From: Branchipolynoe longqiensis
Lineage: Eukaryota; Annelida; Polychaeta; Phyllodocida; Polynoidae
Assembly: GCA_030323885.1 (NCBI GenBank)
Contig: CM059198.1
Span: 78,375,911-78,439,910, forward strand
Length of the DNA: 64,000 bases
Reading direction: 5' to 3'
Positions 11,400-22,984 of this stretch are shown piece by piece. The position numbers and the translations under genes are program-made. A model generated the notes under the pieces. The model did not search any database and was not told the DNA's origin. It saw nothing but the letters and a program-made list of their open reading frames with translations. Each line of letters opens with the position of its first letter. Position 1 is the first letter of the stretch.

Positions 11400-11690
11400 A
11401 TGTGCGACCAAATCGCTGAGGGACGCTGGATTCTCATGCGGAAGGTCTGAGAGTTTGAATGTCGGTCAAGTCAAATCAATGACTTACAGAATCGATACTT
11501 GTCGCGACCTCACCTGACGCGCGGCATTAGTAGGATAGGGCCAGGACTGGTTAGCTCAGTATCAGGATAATGATACTGAGTGGGATATCAGTTAATGGGG
11601 TTCATGGCCTGATCTCCCAGTGGGACAGCACTATAAAGTCGCCATGAATGTGCATTCTCACACGTCCGTATCGATCCATGCTTGTAAGCA
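11400..11690 (+). mobile_element. SINE-A, diverged
   Basis: Head, body and most of the 3' domain are recognisable but heavily substituted. The copy ends before the AACAACC tail. Confidence 0.8.
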
Positions 11691-11933
11691 CTTCTATATT
11701 CCGTGCAGTGGATTACAACAGCGAATCTATCAAAATAAAAATAACCTCCCAAAAATAGGTTAGAAAGTGCCCGACTGCCCCACTAGTAGGTAGTTTTATT
11801 ACCCATTTAACGCGACAGGTTCAATTCCCATTCTTTACAGGTTCAATTTAGCCAAATCAAGTCGCAGTTATGGCAATGTTGCCGCCAACTCGTAAACATG
11901 TTCTACTGCCCTACATTTGTAAAATAATGGGTC

Positions 11934-13845
11934 GCACTCACTCACTCACGCACTCAGTCACTCACGCACTCACTCACTCAAGCAAACACACTCTCACTCA
12001 CACACTCACTCACGCACTCACTCACTCACTCACGCACTCACTCACTCACTCAAGCAAGCACACACTCACTCACTCACTCACTCATGTACGCATCCACTCA
12101 CTCACTGACTCATGTACGCATCCACTCACTCACGCAATCACTGACGCTGTCACTCACCCACCCACTCACTCACACACGCACACATCCACTCAGACACTTA
12201 CACTCACCCACACAACCACCCACACACTCACTCACGCAATCAAGCACACGCTCACTCATATACCCACTCACTGACTCATGCATGCATCCACTCACTCACC
12301 GACTCACCCACTCACCCAATCAATCACTCACCCACTCATTCAGTCACACTCACCCACTCACTCATGCACTCACCCACTCATGCAATCACTCACGCAATGA
12401 AGCACACACTCACGCACGCACCCACTCATGCACTCACTCATGCACTCACTCACGCACTCAAGCACACACTCACGCAGCCACTCAATCATGCACGTATCCA
12501 CTCACTCACCCACTCACCCACCGACTCACTCAGCCATTCACTCACTCACGCCCTCACTCACACACTCACTCACTCACACACTCACTCACACACTCACACA
12601 CTCACTCAGTCACTCACACACTCACACACTCACACACTCACTAACACACTCACTCACTCACACACCCACCCACCCACGCATTCACTCAAGCACTCACTCA
12701 GTCACCCACTCACCCACCAACTCACCCAGCCATTCATTCACTCACCCCCTCACTCACTCACACACTCACCACCACACACCCACCACCAACACCACACAAC
12801 CAACACCACCACAACACACACCACCACACCCCACACACCACCACACACCACAACACCAACACCACCACACACCACTCACACACTCACTCACTCAATCACT
12901 CACTCACACACTCACACACTCACTCACACACTCACTCACTCAAATAATCACTCAAATAATCACTCACACACTCACACACAACCACCTCACTCAACACAAC
13001 AAACTCCCAACTCACACACTCAAACACTCACTCACACACATCATAACCACCCACCCTCCAACCACACCAAACACACTCACACCCCTCACACATCACTACA
13101 CTCACACTCACACAACACTCACTCACTCACTCATCACTCACTCACACACAACACCTACAACTCTCACTCACACCTCACAACACTCACACACACATCACTC
13201 ACACACTCACACACACAACCACACAACACCAAACTCACACACTCAACTCACACAAACACTCCACATACTCACCACAACACTCAATCACACACTCACAACA
13301 CACTCACATCACCACATTACACAGCCCACACAAACAAATCAATCACTCACATCACACACTCACGTCACAAACAAACACACTCACATCACAACATCACTCA
13401 AACACTACACACACTCACTCACTCAAACCACTCACTTCACAAACACTCACCACACTCAACTCCACCACACTCACTCACTCAATCACACACTCACAAATAC
13501 TCACAAAACTCACACACTCACAACAACTCACACACTCACGACACTCACAAACTCACTCACTCACACACTCACACACTCACTCACACACTCACTCACTCAA
13601 TCACTCACTCACACACTCACATACTCACTCACTCACACACTCACACACATACGCATGCACGCATGCACTCAATCACTCACTCACTCACACACTCACACAC
13701 TCACTCACTCAGTCACACATACACTCACACACTCACACACTCACTCACACACTCACTCACGCAATCACTCAAGCACTCACCCTCACACACTCACCCTCAC
13801 GCACTCACTCACGCACTCACTCACGCACTAATTCACGCACTAACA
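11934..13845. repeat. CACT/CACA microsatellite array
   Basis: About 1.9 kb of ACTCACTC, ACTCACAC and CACCACAC tetranucleotide blocks with GCA and ATG interruptions. Long forward frames in all phases (Thr/His/Ser/Leu-rich) are artefacts of the stop-free unit. A short non-repetitive tail with GGGTTCGAATCC (13925-13936) follows. Confidence 0.95.
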
Positions 13846-14154
13846 GAAGTTTCTTTTTGCAGTGTGGTATTTTTAAGATGGACAAATGAACTGAATGTAC
13901 CACTTTACGTGGGGCAGGTCGTGTGGGTTCGAATCCTGGCCGACTAAAATTGATGGGATAATATATAATTCACGAGGTGGGGACACAACATTTATTCAAT
14001 TCGTTTTGATTGATTTAATATGGAAAAAGGGTATTGTTTTTGTAGTAGGAGTCAATTCTTTTTAAATGTATTTCTGCACCATTGTTCATTGTTCATGGAG
14101 CGTCCGTCCCGACAAATCCCCTGTGACGGGGGGGCTCAAACTCTGAACACAACT

Positions 14155-14272
14155 TCCAGGGAGCCTAGATGATGTAATGGTTAGCACACTGGCCCGGATT
14201 GCAAGAGATGTGCTTTCGATTCCCGCTCAAGGTGCAATATTTCCCTTTATCATAACCCCCATGACATATATT
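14155..14272 (+). mobile_element. SINE-C
   Basis: Contains GGAGCCTAGATGATGTAATG (A-box side), TTTCGATTCCCGCTC (B box) and the TATTTCCC..ATCATAACCCCC body. Confidence 0.8.
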
Positions 14273-14301
14273 GTTATTTACTAATCGCTGATTGATTGAT
14301 T

Positions 14302-14346
14302 GACACGGCGTAAAACAACCACCAATCAATCAACCAATCAGCCAAT
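14302..14346 (+). mobile_element. extreme 3' end of the AATC-tailed LINE
   Basis: GACACGGCGTAAAACAACCACC followed by AATCAATC repeats, identical in design to the end of the LINE at 59.8 kb. It is a severely 5'-truncated insertion. The left flank GATTGATTGATT is complementary to the tail and could form a small hairpin. Confidence 0.7.
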
Positions 14347-14518
14347 CGGGCACCGATTCAGTATTTCTGCGCCAGCAAATAGGAAAGGGAAATGAAGCCG
14401 TCCATTTGCAGCTGCCAACAATAGATCGCGTATTTGCTTTCTTCCTGCCAATGTCGCACACAACGAACCCGATCCAACGTAATTAATGTTTAACCGGATA
14501 AAGCAAATCATGGCGAAA

Positions 14519-14668
14519 TCTGCTCTCATTCCATGTCTATGTGGTGTGGGAGGTTAAACATCCCTTGAGTCGGTAAAAGTGTAGGCTCGGGCTTTCTATC
14601 AAAAACCTGTCTAATGGTGAAAACAAGTCCGTTGATAGGTATCCATGATAGGCAGTATAAATCTTCAA
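14519..14668 (+). mobile_element. SINE-L 3' fragment
   Basis: CCATGTCTATGTGGTGTGG to CCATGATAGGCAGTATAAA. No tRNA-like head is present. Confidence 0.8.
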
Positions 14669-14696
14669 GAAAATAAAAATGCATTACTTTGGGCAC

Positions 14697-15105
14697 CGAA
14701 GTCGTCTGCGCTGAGCTCTCGGGCAAGGATCCGCATAGACAGGTGGGCGTGGGTAGGGTGATGACACCAAACAGCCTAGGTGATTTAATGGTTAGCACAC
14801 TAGGCTGGAAGGTAAGTGATGTGGGTTCGAATCCTGCTGTAGGTGCACTATTTCCCACTGTCATCACCCCCTACAGTACTCAGGTAAGGCTTGTGGGTTC
14901 GAATCCTGCTCTAGATGCACTATTTCCCACTGTCATCACCCTCTACATTACTCAGGTAGGGCTTGCTGGGATTCGTTGGTTGTTATATGGCTTTTCTGTG
15001 TTGGGTTCGAATCCTGCTCTAGGTGCACTATTTCCCACTGTCATCACCCCCTACAGTACTCAGGTAAGGCTTGCTGGGGTTCGTTGGTTGTTATTTGGCT
15101 TGGTT
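14697..15105 (+). mobile_element. SINE-C with triplicated B-box module
   Basis: A normal 5' region and head, then the segment GGGTTCGAATCCTGCT..TATTTCCCACTGTCATCACC..CAGGTA(A/G)GGCTTG occurs three times (from about 14821, 14888 and 15002). The last two are separated by a longer spacer (GTTGGTTGTTATATGGC) that is itself repeated after the third. Confidence 0.85.
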
Positions 15106-15182
15106 TTGTTGGCGGTTGCTTGGTAGTTTTAGAAGAATTCGGTGAATTAATTAGATATTTATATTCCTTTATTAAGTACATG

Positions 15183-15905
15183 ACTATTGTAGCAGTCCAC
15201 ACAGGTCTAAGGGAGGAGCCACATAGACAGGTGGGCGTACCTAGGTAGTGTAATGGTTAACAAGATAGCCCCAGAATGGAAAGAATGTTGGTTTGAATCC
15301 TGCTCTCATCATTATCATCATGCTGTCGGTCGCAATGCGACAAAGACTGCTTATATTACTTGATTACTGCTCTCCATTTAGCTCTCTGCTGTGAGAGTGA
15401 TGTCTCGGTCTTAATGTCTCTCAGCTTCAGGTTTCTCTTGATGGTATCATTTCATAAAAGCTGCCTGCAAAAGTTTTGAAGTGCTGCTGGCTTTTGCAAG
15501 TTACCAGCGGCACTCTCTCGGGGAGCAAATAGAGGTCTCACACCGGCAAGACTATATCCAGACAGGCGCAATACTATTTTTCCGTGCAGTGGCTGGTCAG
15601 GAGATGTTGGGAGTTCCATACATCAACCGCACTTGATGCTGCTACAGTGATATGGTTTTCTGCTTAGGGTTTGCTCCCTTAGCCTTCGGTTCTGTCAAGA
15701 ACCTGTACCACAAGGCAGTGGTTTACAAACAAGGCAGTGGTTTACAACTCTGCAGTGCAGGGGCGTCAAACTCCCTGAGGTATTGCAATACCTGCATACC
15801 TGCTCTAGGTGCAATATTTCCAATTTCTATCATCCGCATGACACTGGTTCCATGACCAGGATCCTGTACAAACTATGTGATGTACGGTTGTGGAACCTAC
15901 CTTGG
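15183..15905 (+). mobile_element. SINE-C interrupted by repeat D
   Basis: SINE-C occupies 15183-15304 and resumes at 15809-15905 (GCAATATTTCC..GGATCCTGTACAAAC). Repeat D lies between. CCTGCTCT stands at both edges, consistent with an 8-bp target duplication. Confidence 0.8.
15305..15808 (-). mobile_element. repeat D, full copy
   Basis: Antisense to the 4.5-kb copy. It starts with CATCATTATCATCATG and ends with GGTATTGCAATACCTGCATA. A 20-bp duplication of AAGGCAGTGGTTTACAA occurs near 15714-15748. Confidence 0.8.
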
Positions 15906-16012
15906 GTAAGCATATTTAAATTGTAAGTGCATTAGCTGTATATATGTAATTGTAAGCATTAAACAACTTATGGATGTGAGCCATTTAAAATACTTACAAT
16001 TCCAGGTGAACT

Positions 16013-16170
16013 AGTGTAGTCGTCTGCACTGATCTCTCGGGCAAGGAGCCACATAGACAGGTAGCCGTGGATAGGGTGATTGCATCAGGGAGCCTAGACC
16101 ATGTAATGGTTGGCACACGAGCCCCGGAATGGAAAGAAGTGTTGGTTGGAATCCTGCTCTAGGCACCCCT
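16013..16170 (+). mobile_element. SINE-C, 5' region and head
   Basis: TAGTCGTCTGCACTGATCTC 5' region, then GGAGCCTAGACCATGTAATG and GTTGGAATCCTGCTCTAGG. Truncated just after the B box. Confidence 0.8.
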
Positions 16171-16367
16171 CCTCACGCGACATTAACATCACAGGGATCA
16201 ATAAAAACTCTTGAACCAAACAAAAAGGAAGCCACTAAATTCTTTTAGCTATCGCCGTCACCGAGCTACAACCACAGGACAGAAACAGACTGTTCAAGCT
16301 TCCTGTCTAGCACTAGTTCAACCACAAGCCGCCAGCGGTTCTGCGTCGCTCCCACAGTCCGCTATTT

Positions 16368-16640
16368 GCCCACTTCCGGTTCCCGCCTAAAAGTTCTCTC
16401 GCATATGTGACGCCACCAGGGTGTGTCTATAATATACTTCACACCGCCTCTATTTCGTTAGTGCCTCTGACACCAGGCGGCGCCACCCGCTCTTCCGCCT
16501 GAAGCACACACAGAGTGGCGCGAAAGGACTGTTGACAGCGTCGGGCTGACTTCCGGTCGAGCGCTTGTCGTCTGCTGTCCACATTGGCCGCCTTACACTA
16601 GACCCCCAAAAACCGAACAAGCAGGTCGCCATTTTGAAAC
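16368..16640 (-). promoter_or_regulatory. candidate CpG-rich promoter/first exon region
   Basis: CpG-dense, with CACTTCCGG and ACTTCCGG (ETS, antisense) and CAAAATGGCGACC (YY1-like, at a start codon) on the minus strand at about 16632. From there the minus strand reads MATCLFGFWGSS before a plausible donor GTAAGG. Orientation and function are uncertain. Confidence 0.28.
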
Positions 16641-16672
16641 TGTATTACCCAGAATACATTGCGGTAGGTAGG

Positions 16673-16745
16673 TGACTTCATGTTGAAGTAACTTTGATTT
16701 TAAATGGCGAACTTGTGAGACATTTGAAGTGCATATGTCCTGACA
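16673..16745 (-). mobile_element. MITE-F fragment
   Basis: TTGAAGTAACTTTGATTTTAAATGGCGAAC followed by ATTTGAAGTGCA, the inner part of the family in reverse. Confidence 0.6.
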
Positions 16746-16784
16746 CCAGTCTTCAGCAGTGGCAGCTTCTATTTTACTGACTTG

Positions 16785-17127
16785 GTTGGTTATTGGGGTT
16801 TTATATCCTGGCAACATCTAAGGTCATATCAGGGCGGGTACCAACTTGTGAAAGTGCACACTCATGGCAACTTTATAGTGTTTCCCCACTGGGAGACTAG
16901 GCCGCCAGCACCATGACCTGATATCCCACTCAGTCACATTATCCTGACACTGACCCAAATAGTCCTTGCCCTATCCTAATAATGCCGAGCACCTGGCTGG
17001 GAAGCAACAGGTATTAATTTGTCATTCATTGGTTTGAAGTGACTAGGGTTTGGACTCATGGGTTCGAATCCCACGATATACCAAAACGAGAGACTGACGC
17101 TCAACTCATTCGGCTATCCCGTCTGGT
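16785..17127 (-). mobile_element. SINE-A, near full length, head type ii
   Basis: Complete antisense copy. The head contains GGTTCGAATCCCACG and ends CGGCTATCCCGTCTGG. Confidence 0.92.
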
Positions 17128-17152
17128 GGGTTGTGTGGAGGCAAACATGGTC

Positions 17153-17473
17153 CAATGCTTTTGAGTTTCTGTCGTTTTCTGAGATACATATATTAGATTT
17201 ACTTTATTTTGGACTAACTTTTATTATAAATGCTAACTTTTCAGATATTGGAAGGTGCAAACATAATAAATTAATTGTGGCATGCATGCCAATACTCTGA
17301 CACCATTGGTTTCTGGAGTAAGAAATTATATTAAATTGTTTCAGTATTCCCTTCTATGTGGCAACACATCCTTAATAATGCATCAGTATAAGTTACATAT
17401 GTAGAATCAAATCTAGATAATTGTTTTGGTTTTGAAAATTTGATGTTTTCATCGGACTATGCAACTTTAAATA
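17153..17473 (-). mobile_element. MITE-F, full length reverse
   Basis: Runs from TTTTGAGTTTCTGTCG to ATCGGACTATGCAACTTTAA. The interior matches the family in reverse (CCCTTCTATGTGGCAACACAT). Confidence 0.8.
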
Positions 17474-17888
17474 GAGTTGATATGCTATTAACTTTCCAAA
17501 TAGCAAAGCTGTATCCACTTTTTAGATGTTAATAATGAATAGCAATGCAACAGAATCCATCCTGTGGCTTTAACGCCGGGTACCAGCAGTTTGCCACACA
17601 TTGACATTGCCACGGCGCCAGTCTGGAGCTTCTTCTTTATTCTGTTGGTTTTGTTGATTTTTTATGGTTTTTGTTTTGTGGTTATTATGTCGAATATAAG
17701 AATTATATATATATAAATTGGCGGCGCTGCAATTTAATTATTTATTATCTCCTCTATACTTATACTATGTGATTTGGTATGGGACTATTGGTGCCACCGT
17801 CACTTCCGGCGCCACCGTCGCCGTCACTTGCCATTCGCCTCAAAGTTTTTAGTTATTCAGGCCCCGCTTCTGGTCTCTTCCAGGGAGG
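17474..17888. other. unassigned stretch upstream of the recombinase
   Basis: T-rich with a small TA run at 17706-17717. No reverse transcriptase or other retroelement part is visible here, so nothing supports a complete DIRS-type element. Confidence 0.45.
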
Positions 17889-18861
17889 GAGGACTTACAA
17901 AGGGAGCAGCGGATGTTTGAAGCGGAGTATTACTGCAAGAACTCCTGGGCTACAAGAGGGGTGCAGATTAGGCGCTATTTAGACTTTGTTGATAGATTCG
18001 CACCGGGCCGGTCACCCTTCCCTTGTTCACCCGAAATGGTTGCACTGTATGCCACATGGCTGGCTAGGACGCTGGCATACCGGTCAGTATTGAACTATTT
18101 AAGTGCGCTGAGTTTCTTCCTGCGCCAGAACTCTCAACCGCCAATACTGTACGATGCTTAAGTAATCACAACTACCCTTAAAGGGCTAAGGAGGGAGAAG
18201 GGGGATGCACCTCGCCGGGCGCTTCAATTGCTACCAGCTATGTTATTAAAGACCTTCTCAGGCTTCACAAATATTACAGGGCATGTAAGTTGGAGGTCTG
18301 CAGTGCTCTGCTCATTTAGAGCTCTTTTAAGAAAAGCACAGGTAACTCACTCGGACTCCACCTTGCATCCAGAGCATTTTAAGTTTTATTCTTGGGTCAT
18401 GATTATCAAGGTCACAATGTCAAAAATGATCCAGTTCTGTGAACAGGTGCTAGAGATCCCAGCCCCGAGATCGCCAAGGAGGAGCCTCTGTGTGGTGTAC
18501 TGGACTGAGCTCCATGTCTCACAGCTAGCCGCTGTACCCTCTGACTTTGCATTCCGGTTACCAGCTCCATGAGGGCGTTTGATCCCTCTACCCTATCAAA
18601 TTGATCAAGAAACACTATGTATCTTCTCTGGTAGGGCAGGTCTGGGTGACCAAGACTTCTCATCCCACTCCCTTTGTCGCAGCGGTTGCAGATATTTGAC
18701 AATGTGTGGCGCCACGATAGAGGAACTCCAGGGTAAGCGGGGATTGGGCATCCAATACAATTTCCGAGTCTTTGAAAACCCCCCTGCAGGTCCGGATTGT
18801 GAACGTTATCAAGGTGGTGACTGCTCCTGCAGCCACAGATATCGTGGGCCAGTGGGACTAG
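17889..18861 (+). pseudogene. decayed tyrosine recombinase (YR)
   Basis: The active enzyme would cut and rejoin DNA through a phosphotyrosine intermediate in the nucleus. One forward frame runs from about 17889 to 18738 with two in-frame stops (TAA 18159-18161, TGA 18570-18572). It then shifts one frame and ends at TAG 18859. The N-terminal part resembles the core-binding domain (SWATRGVQIRRYLDFVDRF). FRALLRK holds the box I Arg (AGA, 18318). The box II region reads SHSLCRSG; the family has SHSLRR, so the Arg codon is TGT (18675-18677), consistent with CGT to TGT. After the shift, GDWAS...ESLKTPLQVRI has Ser (TCT, 18769-18771) where the family has the catalytic Tyr. The assignment to a DIRS/Ngaro/Crypton-type YR comes from remembered family patterns. 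No partner gene is nearby. Confidence 0.82.
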
Positions 18862-18940
18862 TGTGTTGGTTGGGGGCCCGCGGGCAGGCCCTGTTGGCTT
18901 TTTTGCTAGGCCATAGCCCGAGAAAATAAATGAGGGGCTT

Positions 18941-19727
18941 ACCACCACACTAGTCCTCTGCTCTTGTCTTTATTATAGGGCTTTACAGCTAGACACATTT
19001 ATATTATTATATTATTATATTATTATTATAACATTATTATCGTGAATGCGCATTACCATTGAAACATCACCAGTCGCCGAACTTGTAATTTTATTTCCTT
19101 TTTGGGTGTGTTTTTTTGGTAATGAATTTGATTCCTATATATCGTTTGTCAGTGCCGTAGTGCTAGCCTTCCAACCGTACGTGTTACAGGCATATAGATA
19201 TAACAGTTTTGTGTTTTTCCTTTTTTGCCTGATGTGTTATTTCTTGCTGAATGGGCATTACCATTGAAACACGACCAGTCCGAGAACTTGTTGGTTTTTA
19301 TTTTGTTAGTTTTTTTTATAGTTTTATCGTTACTATTATTTATTAATTAATGTGTTACTTATTTCTTTGCAGGAATGCATAGTCAACGTTGGCGAACTCG
19401 CTGCCCGACCTCATTGTACATCTGGGGTTTTGACAGCGAGTTATGTCTGGAGAAGATGGCATTTGTTTTACTTAACGAAGCCTCTAGAGCACATTGATTT
19501 ATATCATAGACTATTGGACGTCAAACAGATGGTCATTCTGACACATTTCTTTAGCGGAAACCTGCTGCCGCCACATAGCCTAGCCTTTCCGATAAGCATC
19601 AAGTGGTATTTTATATGCACTTTCCCACAGACATGACATCACATACCACAGCCTTTGAAGAACCAGTTGCAGACCACTGGTTGGAACAGAAAATAGCCCA
19701 AACTGCAAATGTGTCCACTGAGCAGGA
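18941..19727. other. unassigned stretch with ATT microsatellite and direct repeat
   Basis: ATT repeats at about 19002-19030. CATTACCATTGAAACA(T/C)..ACCAGTC..GAACTTG occurs at 19049 and 19254, about 205 bp apart. TTTGTCAGTGCCG..CTTCCA at 19145 recurs at 58806. An upstream AATAAA sits at 18926. No gene is recognised. Confidence 0.5.
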
Positions 19728-19925
19728 TTGATCGGATGACTGACACCTTCACAGGTGGACACTCTACCGCCTGAGCTACGTCCGCTCCCTAAGTGGGAGG
19801 CAATATCAGGGTCTGGGCAGGAAGTGTGCCTGGAACTGTTTGGTGCAATCAGTGTGCACTGTCACCAGTCGCTACTCATCCTCATTTGACCATACACGTT
19901 GCCAGGATGTAAAACCCAAACAAAC
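19728..19925. mobile_element. tRNA-like head (-) next to SINE-A tail (+)
   Basis: 19728-19790 read antisense resembles a tRNA head (GTAGCTCAGGCGGTAGAG). 19850-19925 is the SINE-A tail in forward orientation ending GTTGCCAGGATGTAAAACCC. The middle is not assignable. Confidence 0.5.
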
Positions 19926-20467
19926 CCATCATCAAATTGTCGCACTGTGATCTGGTGTTGGACATACTAGACGTGCACAGCCTCCTGTTCCGTTAAAACA
20001 CATCGCACTCCACACTTTCTCGTGTTCTGTGCCCATGCCAGCAATGACACACGCGTGACATTTTAAATAGCTTCTCCCCCCCCCCCTAATGCCTCCCCCT
20101 AACATCCCACCCCAGCCCCTCTCTAATAAATGGCCTCACCTTGAGTGGTCACGTGGTCTGTTCTGCTTTTCCCGCTCGAGAAGGTCACGTGACAGCCTAC
20201 GTGACTGCGAGCCGTATCGTAAAATACCACATCCCCCACACCTTATTTTCGCGGTCACAACATATTATACTAAAGTAAAATCAATGTAAATGGGCTCAAT
20301 AAACACTTTTTTTTCTATTTTGTTGTTGTAAATATAATGATTTTGATTATACTAATTAGATTTTATTCGTATGATTTGGTTTTGTTTGCTAATTCATTTT
20401 ATTCATGAGGAGTGTGTTGTTGTTGCCAAATGGATTGTATTCATATGATTATGTAATTTGTCTCTGG
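19926..20467. other. unassigned stretch with paired E-boxes
   Basis: GTCACGTGGTC (20149) and GTCACGTGAC (20184) lie 35 bp apart in a short CpG-richer patch (20140-20225) and could bind USF/TFE-type bHLH factors. No start codon context was identified. Confidence 0.35.
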
Positions 20468-20786
20468 TTTGTCGGTCGGTGGAGGCTTACGTACTGGCAA
20501 CATTTAAGGTCATATTAGCGTGGGCACCGACTTGAGACTGTGTGCACTCATGGCGACTGTATAGTGCTGAACTCAGACGGTCAGCACCATGACCTGATAT
20601 CCCACTCAGTCACATTATCCTGACACTCAGCTAACCAGTCCTTCCTCTGTCAGCACCAGGCTAGGGAGCGAAAAGTGTTAATTTTATAAGTCGTTGATTT
20701 GACTGGACCGGGAACCGAACTGCCGCTCTCCCGCACGCGAGGCCAGCGTTCTACCGATTCGGCGACCGTGTGCGGTCAGTTCTTAG
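20468..20786 (-). mobile_element. SINE-A, full length, head type i
   Basis: Antisense copy from GGAGGCTTACGTACTGGC to CGGCGACCGTGTGCGG. A few short deletions. Confidence 0.9.
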
Positions 20787-20956
20787 TGTCAGCGCATTGG
20801 TCTTCGGTACCTGACTGGAACCGTCATTTACACTGGATATATATTCATTTTAAAAGGGTGTTTATAATACATATTATACATATTTAACGTGATATAAGGG
20901 TCGTCTAAAGTTGTCAATATGTTCAACGTAGTGCAGAGAGTACTACTTGTCCAGAC

Positions 20957-21050
20957 CCCCCAGCCCACCCCCACCCCCACCCCTACCCCCATCCTCACCC
21001 CCACCCCCACCCCCATCCCCATCCCCACCCCCACCTCCACCCGCACTCCA
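20957..21050. repeat. CCCCCA/CCCCAT simple repeat
   Basis: C-rich hexanucleotide tract. The complementary strand is G-rich with many GGG runs. Confidence 0.9.
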
Positions 21051-21083
21051 ATATTGTAAACATCAACATTTTACTACAGACCC

Positions 21084-21216
21084 AGGTGGGGCGACTAAAT
21101 CAGTTGAGTGCCCGCCTCCCATTTTGGGAGATCATGAGATTCAAGCCCACGTGTTTGAACCGTGGTTGAATCAAACCAATAAATTAAAAATGTACGTGAG
21201 TCGTTACCTAGCGTGG
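21084..21216 (+). mobile_element. SINE-A head fragment, type ii
   Basis: GCGACTAAATCAGTTGAGTG (A box) to TACCTAGCGTGGTG. The body is cut where a SINE-C copy begins. Confidence 0.75.
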
Positions 21217-21221
21217 TGTAC

Positions 21222-21400
21222 TATCTTGGGACGATGAAAATGTGAAATATTATGCCTAGTGCATGATTCGAACCCACATGACTGGCTATTCCAGGGCTAG
21301 TGCGCTAATTATTTCACTACCTAGGCATCCTGATGCAGTCATCCTACCGACAGCTACATATATGTTGTGCGCCTTGCCAGAAGCCAGTGCAGTCTACTAC
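21222..21400 (-). mobile_element. SINE-C
   Basis: Antisense body (GATGAAAATGTGAAATATTATGCC), B box GATTCGAACCC, A-box side, and the 5' region ending CCAGTGCAGTCTACTACA. Confidence 0.82.
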
Positions 21401-21631
21401 ATTGCACCCCCCCCCCCATCAAAAAATAATCGAGGAAAAATATCCCCATTTTATTAAACGTTAAAAGTCGTACTTTACGGAGAACCCCCCCCCCCCCCCT
21501 GCCCCTGTCGGACACTTTGTATGACCGTGAACATGTTGACAATTTTGATGGTCCCTAAGCTAAAGTATTGATATTGGTAATTTACAGTAAAGCCTGAACA
21601 ACCACAGACACATATGCTATCTACTGTTGAC

Positions 21632-21702
21632 CAGACGGGATGGCCGAATGAGTTGACCCTCCATCTCCGTTTGGTAGATCGTGGGTTCGTACCCTGCGTA
21701 AA
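21632..21702 (+). mobile_element. isolated SINE-A head, type ii
   Basis: GACGGGATGGCCGAATGAG to GTGGGTTCGTACCCTG. It retains good A and B boxes but no body. It lacks the 3' half of a mature tRNA, so it is not called a tRNA gene. Confidence 0.75.
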
Positions 21703-22242
21703 ATATTCCGATAAAACGCATTGGTGGGGAATGCACATGGTCTATAATGGAATACAAATGGTATATAGTGCCAGGTTCATGAATGTATTTATGTAGTTGC
21801 TGGTGATCCTTTACTTATGGTCAATAGTGATTGTGTATTAGGTAGGTAGTGTGACGGAGGCACTAGTGATAGTGTGTAAGGAGCCTCAGGAGCTCTACTC
21901 ACTACCCACTCCCCCACAACTGTTAGTCACGGATCACAACACACATGGCTCAGGCAGGTGGTGGCCAAGCAGCCACACTGCATGGTGGTGATGGGCAGAT
22001 CAGGGTAGCCATGGTGACACAAGAATGGTTACTGTCCATTGGTGGAATTATAAATGCTTCTTGCTCATTGGAGATAACGGTCAGGTGGTATGCCATACCA
22101 GAGCCATGTACCACTATATAATAATAAACCTGAGGGTACAAGCTCTCATTCTACTTTCATTCTTTATACGCTTCCTTTCTCTTCTTGCCTGTATTGATTT
22201 CATATAGCCTGTCTACACAAATCACAAATGCCAGCCGTGGAC

Positions 22243-22500
22243 TTTACACCTGGTCAAGTCAAACCAATGACTTAAAAATGTATATACGTGCTTGGCACTA
22301 GTAGGATAAGACAGGGAGCGGTTGGCTAAATGTCAGGATAATGTGACTGAGTGGGATATCAGGTCATAGTACTGGTGGCATGGTCTCCCAGTGGGGCAGC
22401 ATTATAAAGTCACCATGAGTGCGCACAGTCACAAGTCGGTAGCCGTCCTGATATGACATTAAATGTTGCTAGGACATAAAACTCCAACAACCAACCAACC
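22243..22500 (+). mobile_element. SINE-A, 5' truncated
   Basis: Starts within the head/body junction (GGTCAAGTCAAACCAATGAC) and runs to the AACAACCAACCAACC tail. Confidence 0.9.
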
Positions 22501-22984
22501 ATCTACTGGCTCGATGCATCATCATTACGACGCCCCCTGGTGGTTCATCCACCAACTATCAGCTTAAGGCCGGAGTAATTCGCCCACTATCCTCCTGAAC
22601 CGAACTGGCGCAGTCAGGATCGATCTGGGCTCCACAAACTAACCGCCCACCCACCCTACTTTAAAAAAACACTTGGTAGGGTTGAGCGTCAAATGACCAT
22701 TTAACATCATAATGAAAAACCACTAACTTCAGACTTGGGCGGGGTCAGGATCGAACTTACTGAGAAAACTAAAAAAACACATCTACACCGGTTGACTGTC
22801 CTACTTTGTTAATTTTGTCTACCAGCGTAATCTAGTTGTAAGACTTTGTACAACATACGCGAAAGTCATATGAGTAGGGAGGTTTACATGCCGAACATTC
22901 CTAATCTGGTACTCCAGTGAAAAAAAAAGTGACTTAAAAAATATATAATTTAAATTTGTGTATTATTACCAAGACCATTTAAAA
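22501..22984. other. unassigned stretch
   Basis: No recognised feature apart from a short A-run near 22921. Confidence 0.45.

Noticed and set aside
12364..13947. 527- and 467-codon His/Thr/Ser-rich frames
   Set aside because: Product of the stop-free CACT microsatellite; two phases are open at once.
17474..18940. A complete DIRS-type retrotransposon around the recombinase
   Set aside because: No reverse transcriptase, RNase H or split direct repeats are visible upstream or downstream; only the YR part can be supported.
18412..18948. 178-codon minus-strand frame opposite the recombinase
   Set aside because: Antisense shadow; the plus strand shows the recognised YR sequence and the antisense product resembles nothing.
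21632..21702. Possible functional tRNA genes at good A/B boxes (also 6226, 32409, 58006)
   Set aside because: They are SINE heads: no closed acceptor stem or 3' half was found, and most continue into the SINE body.
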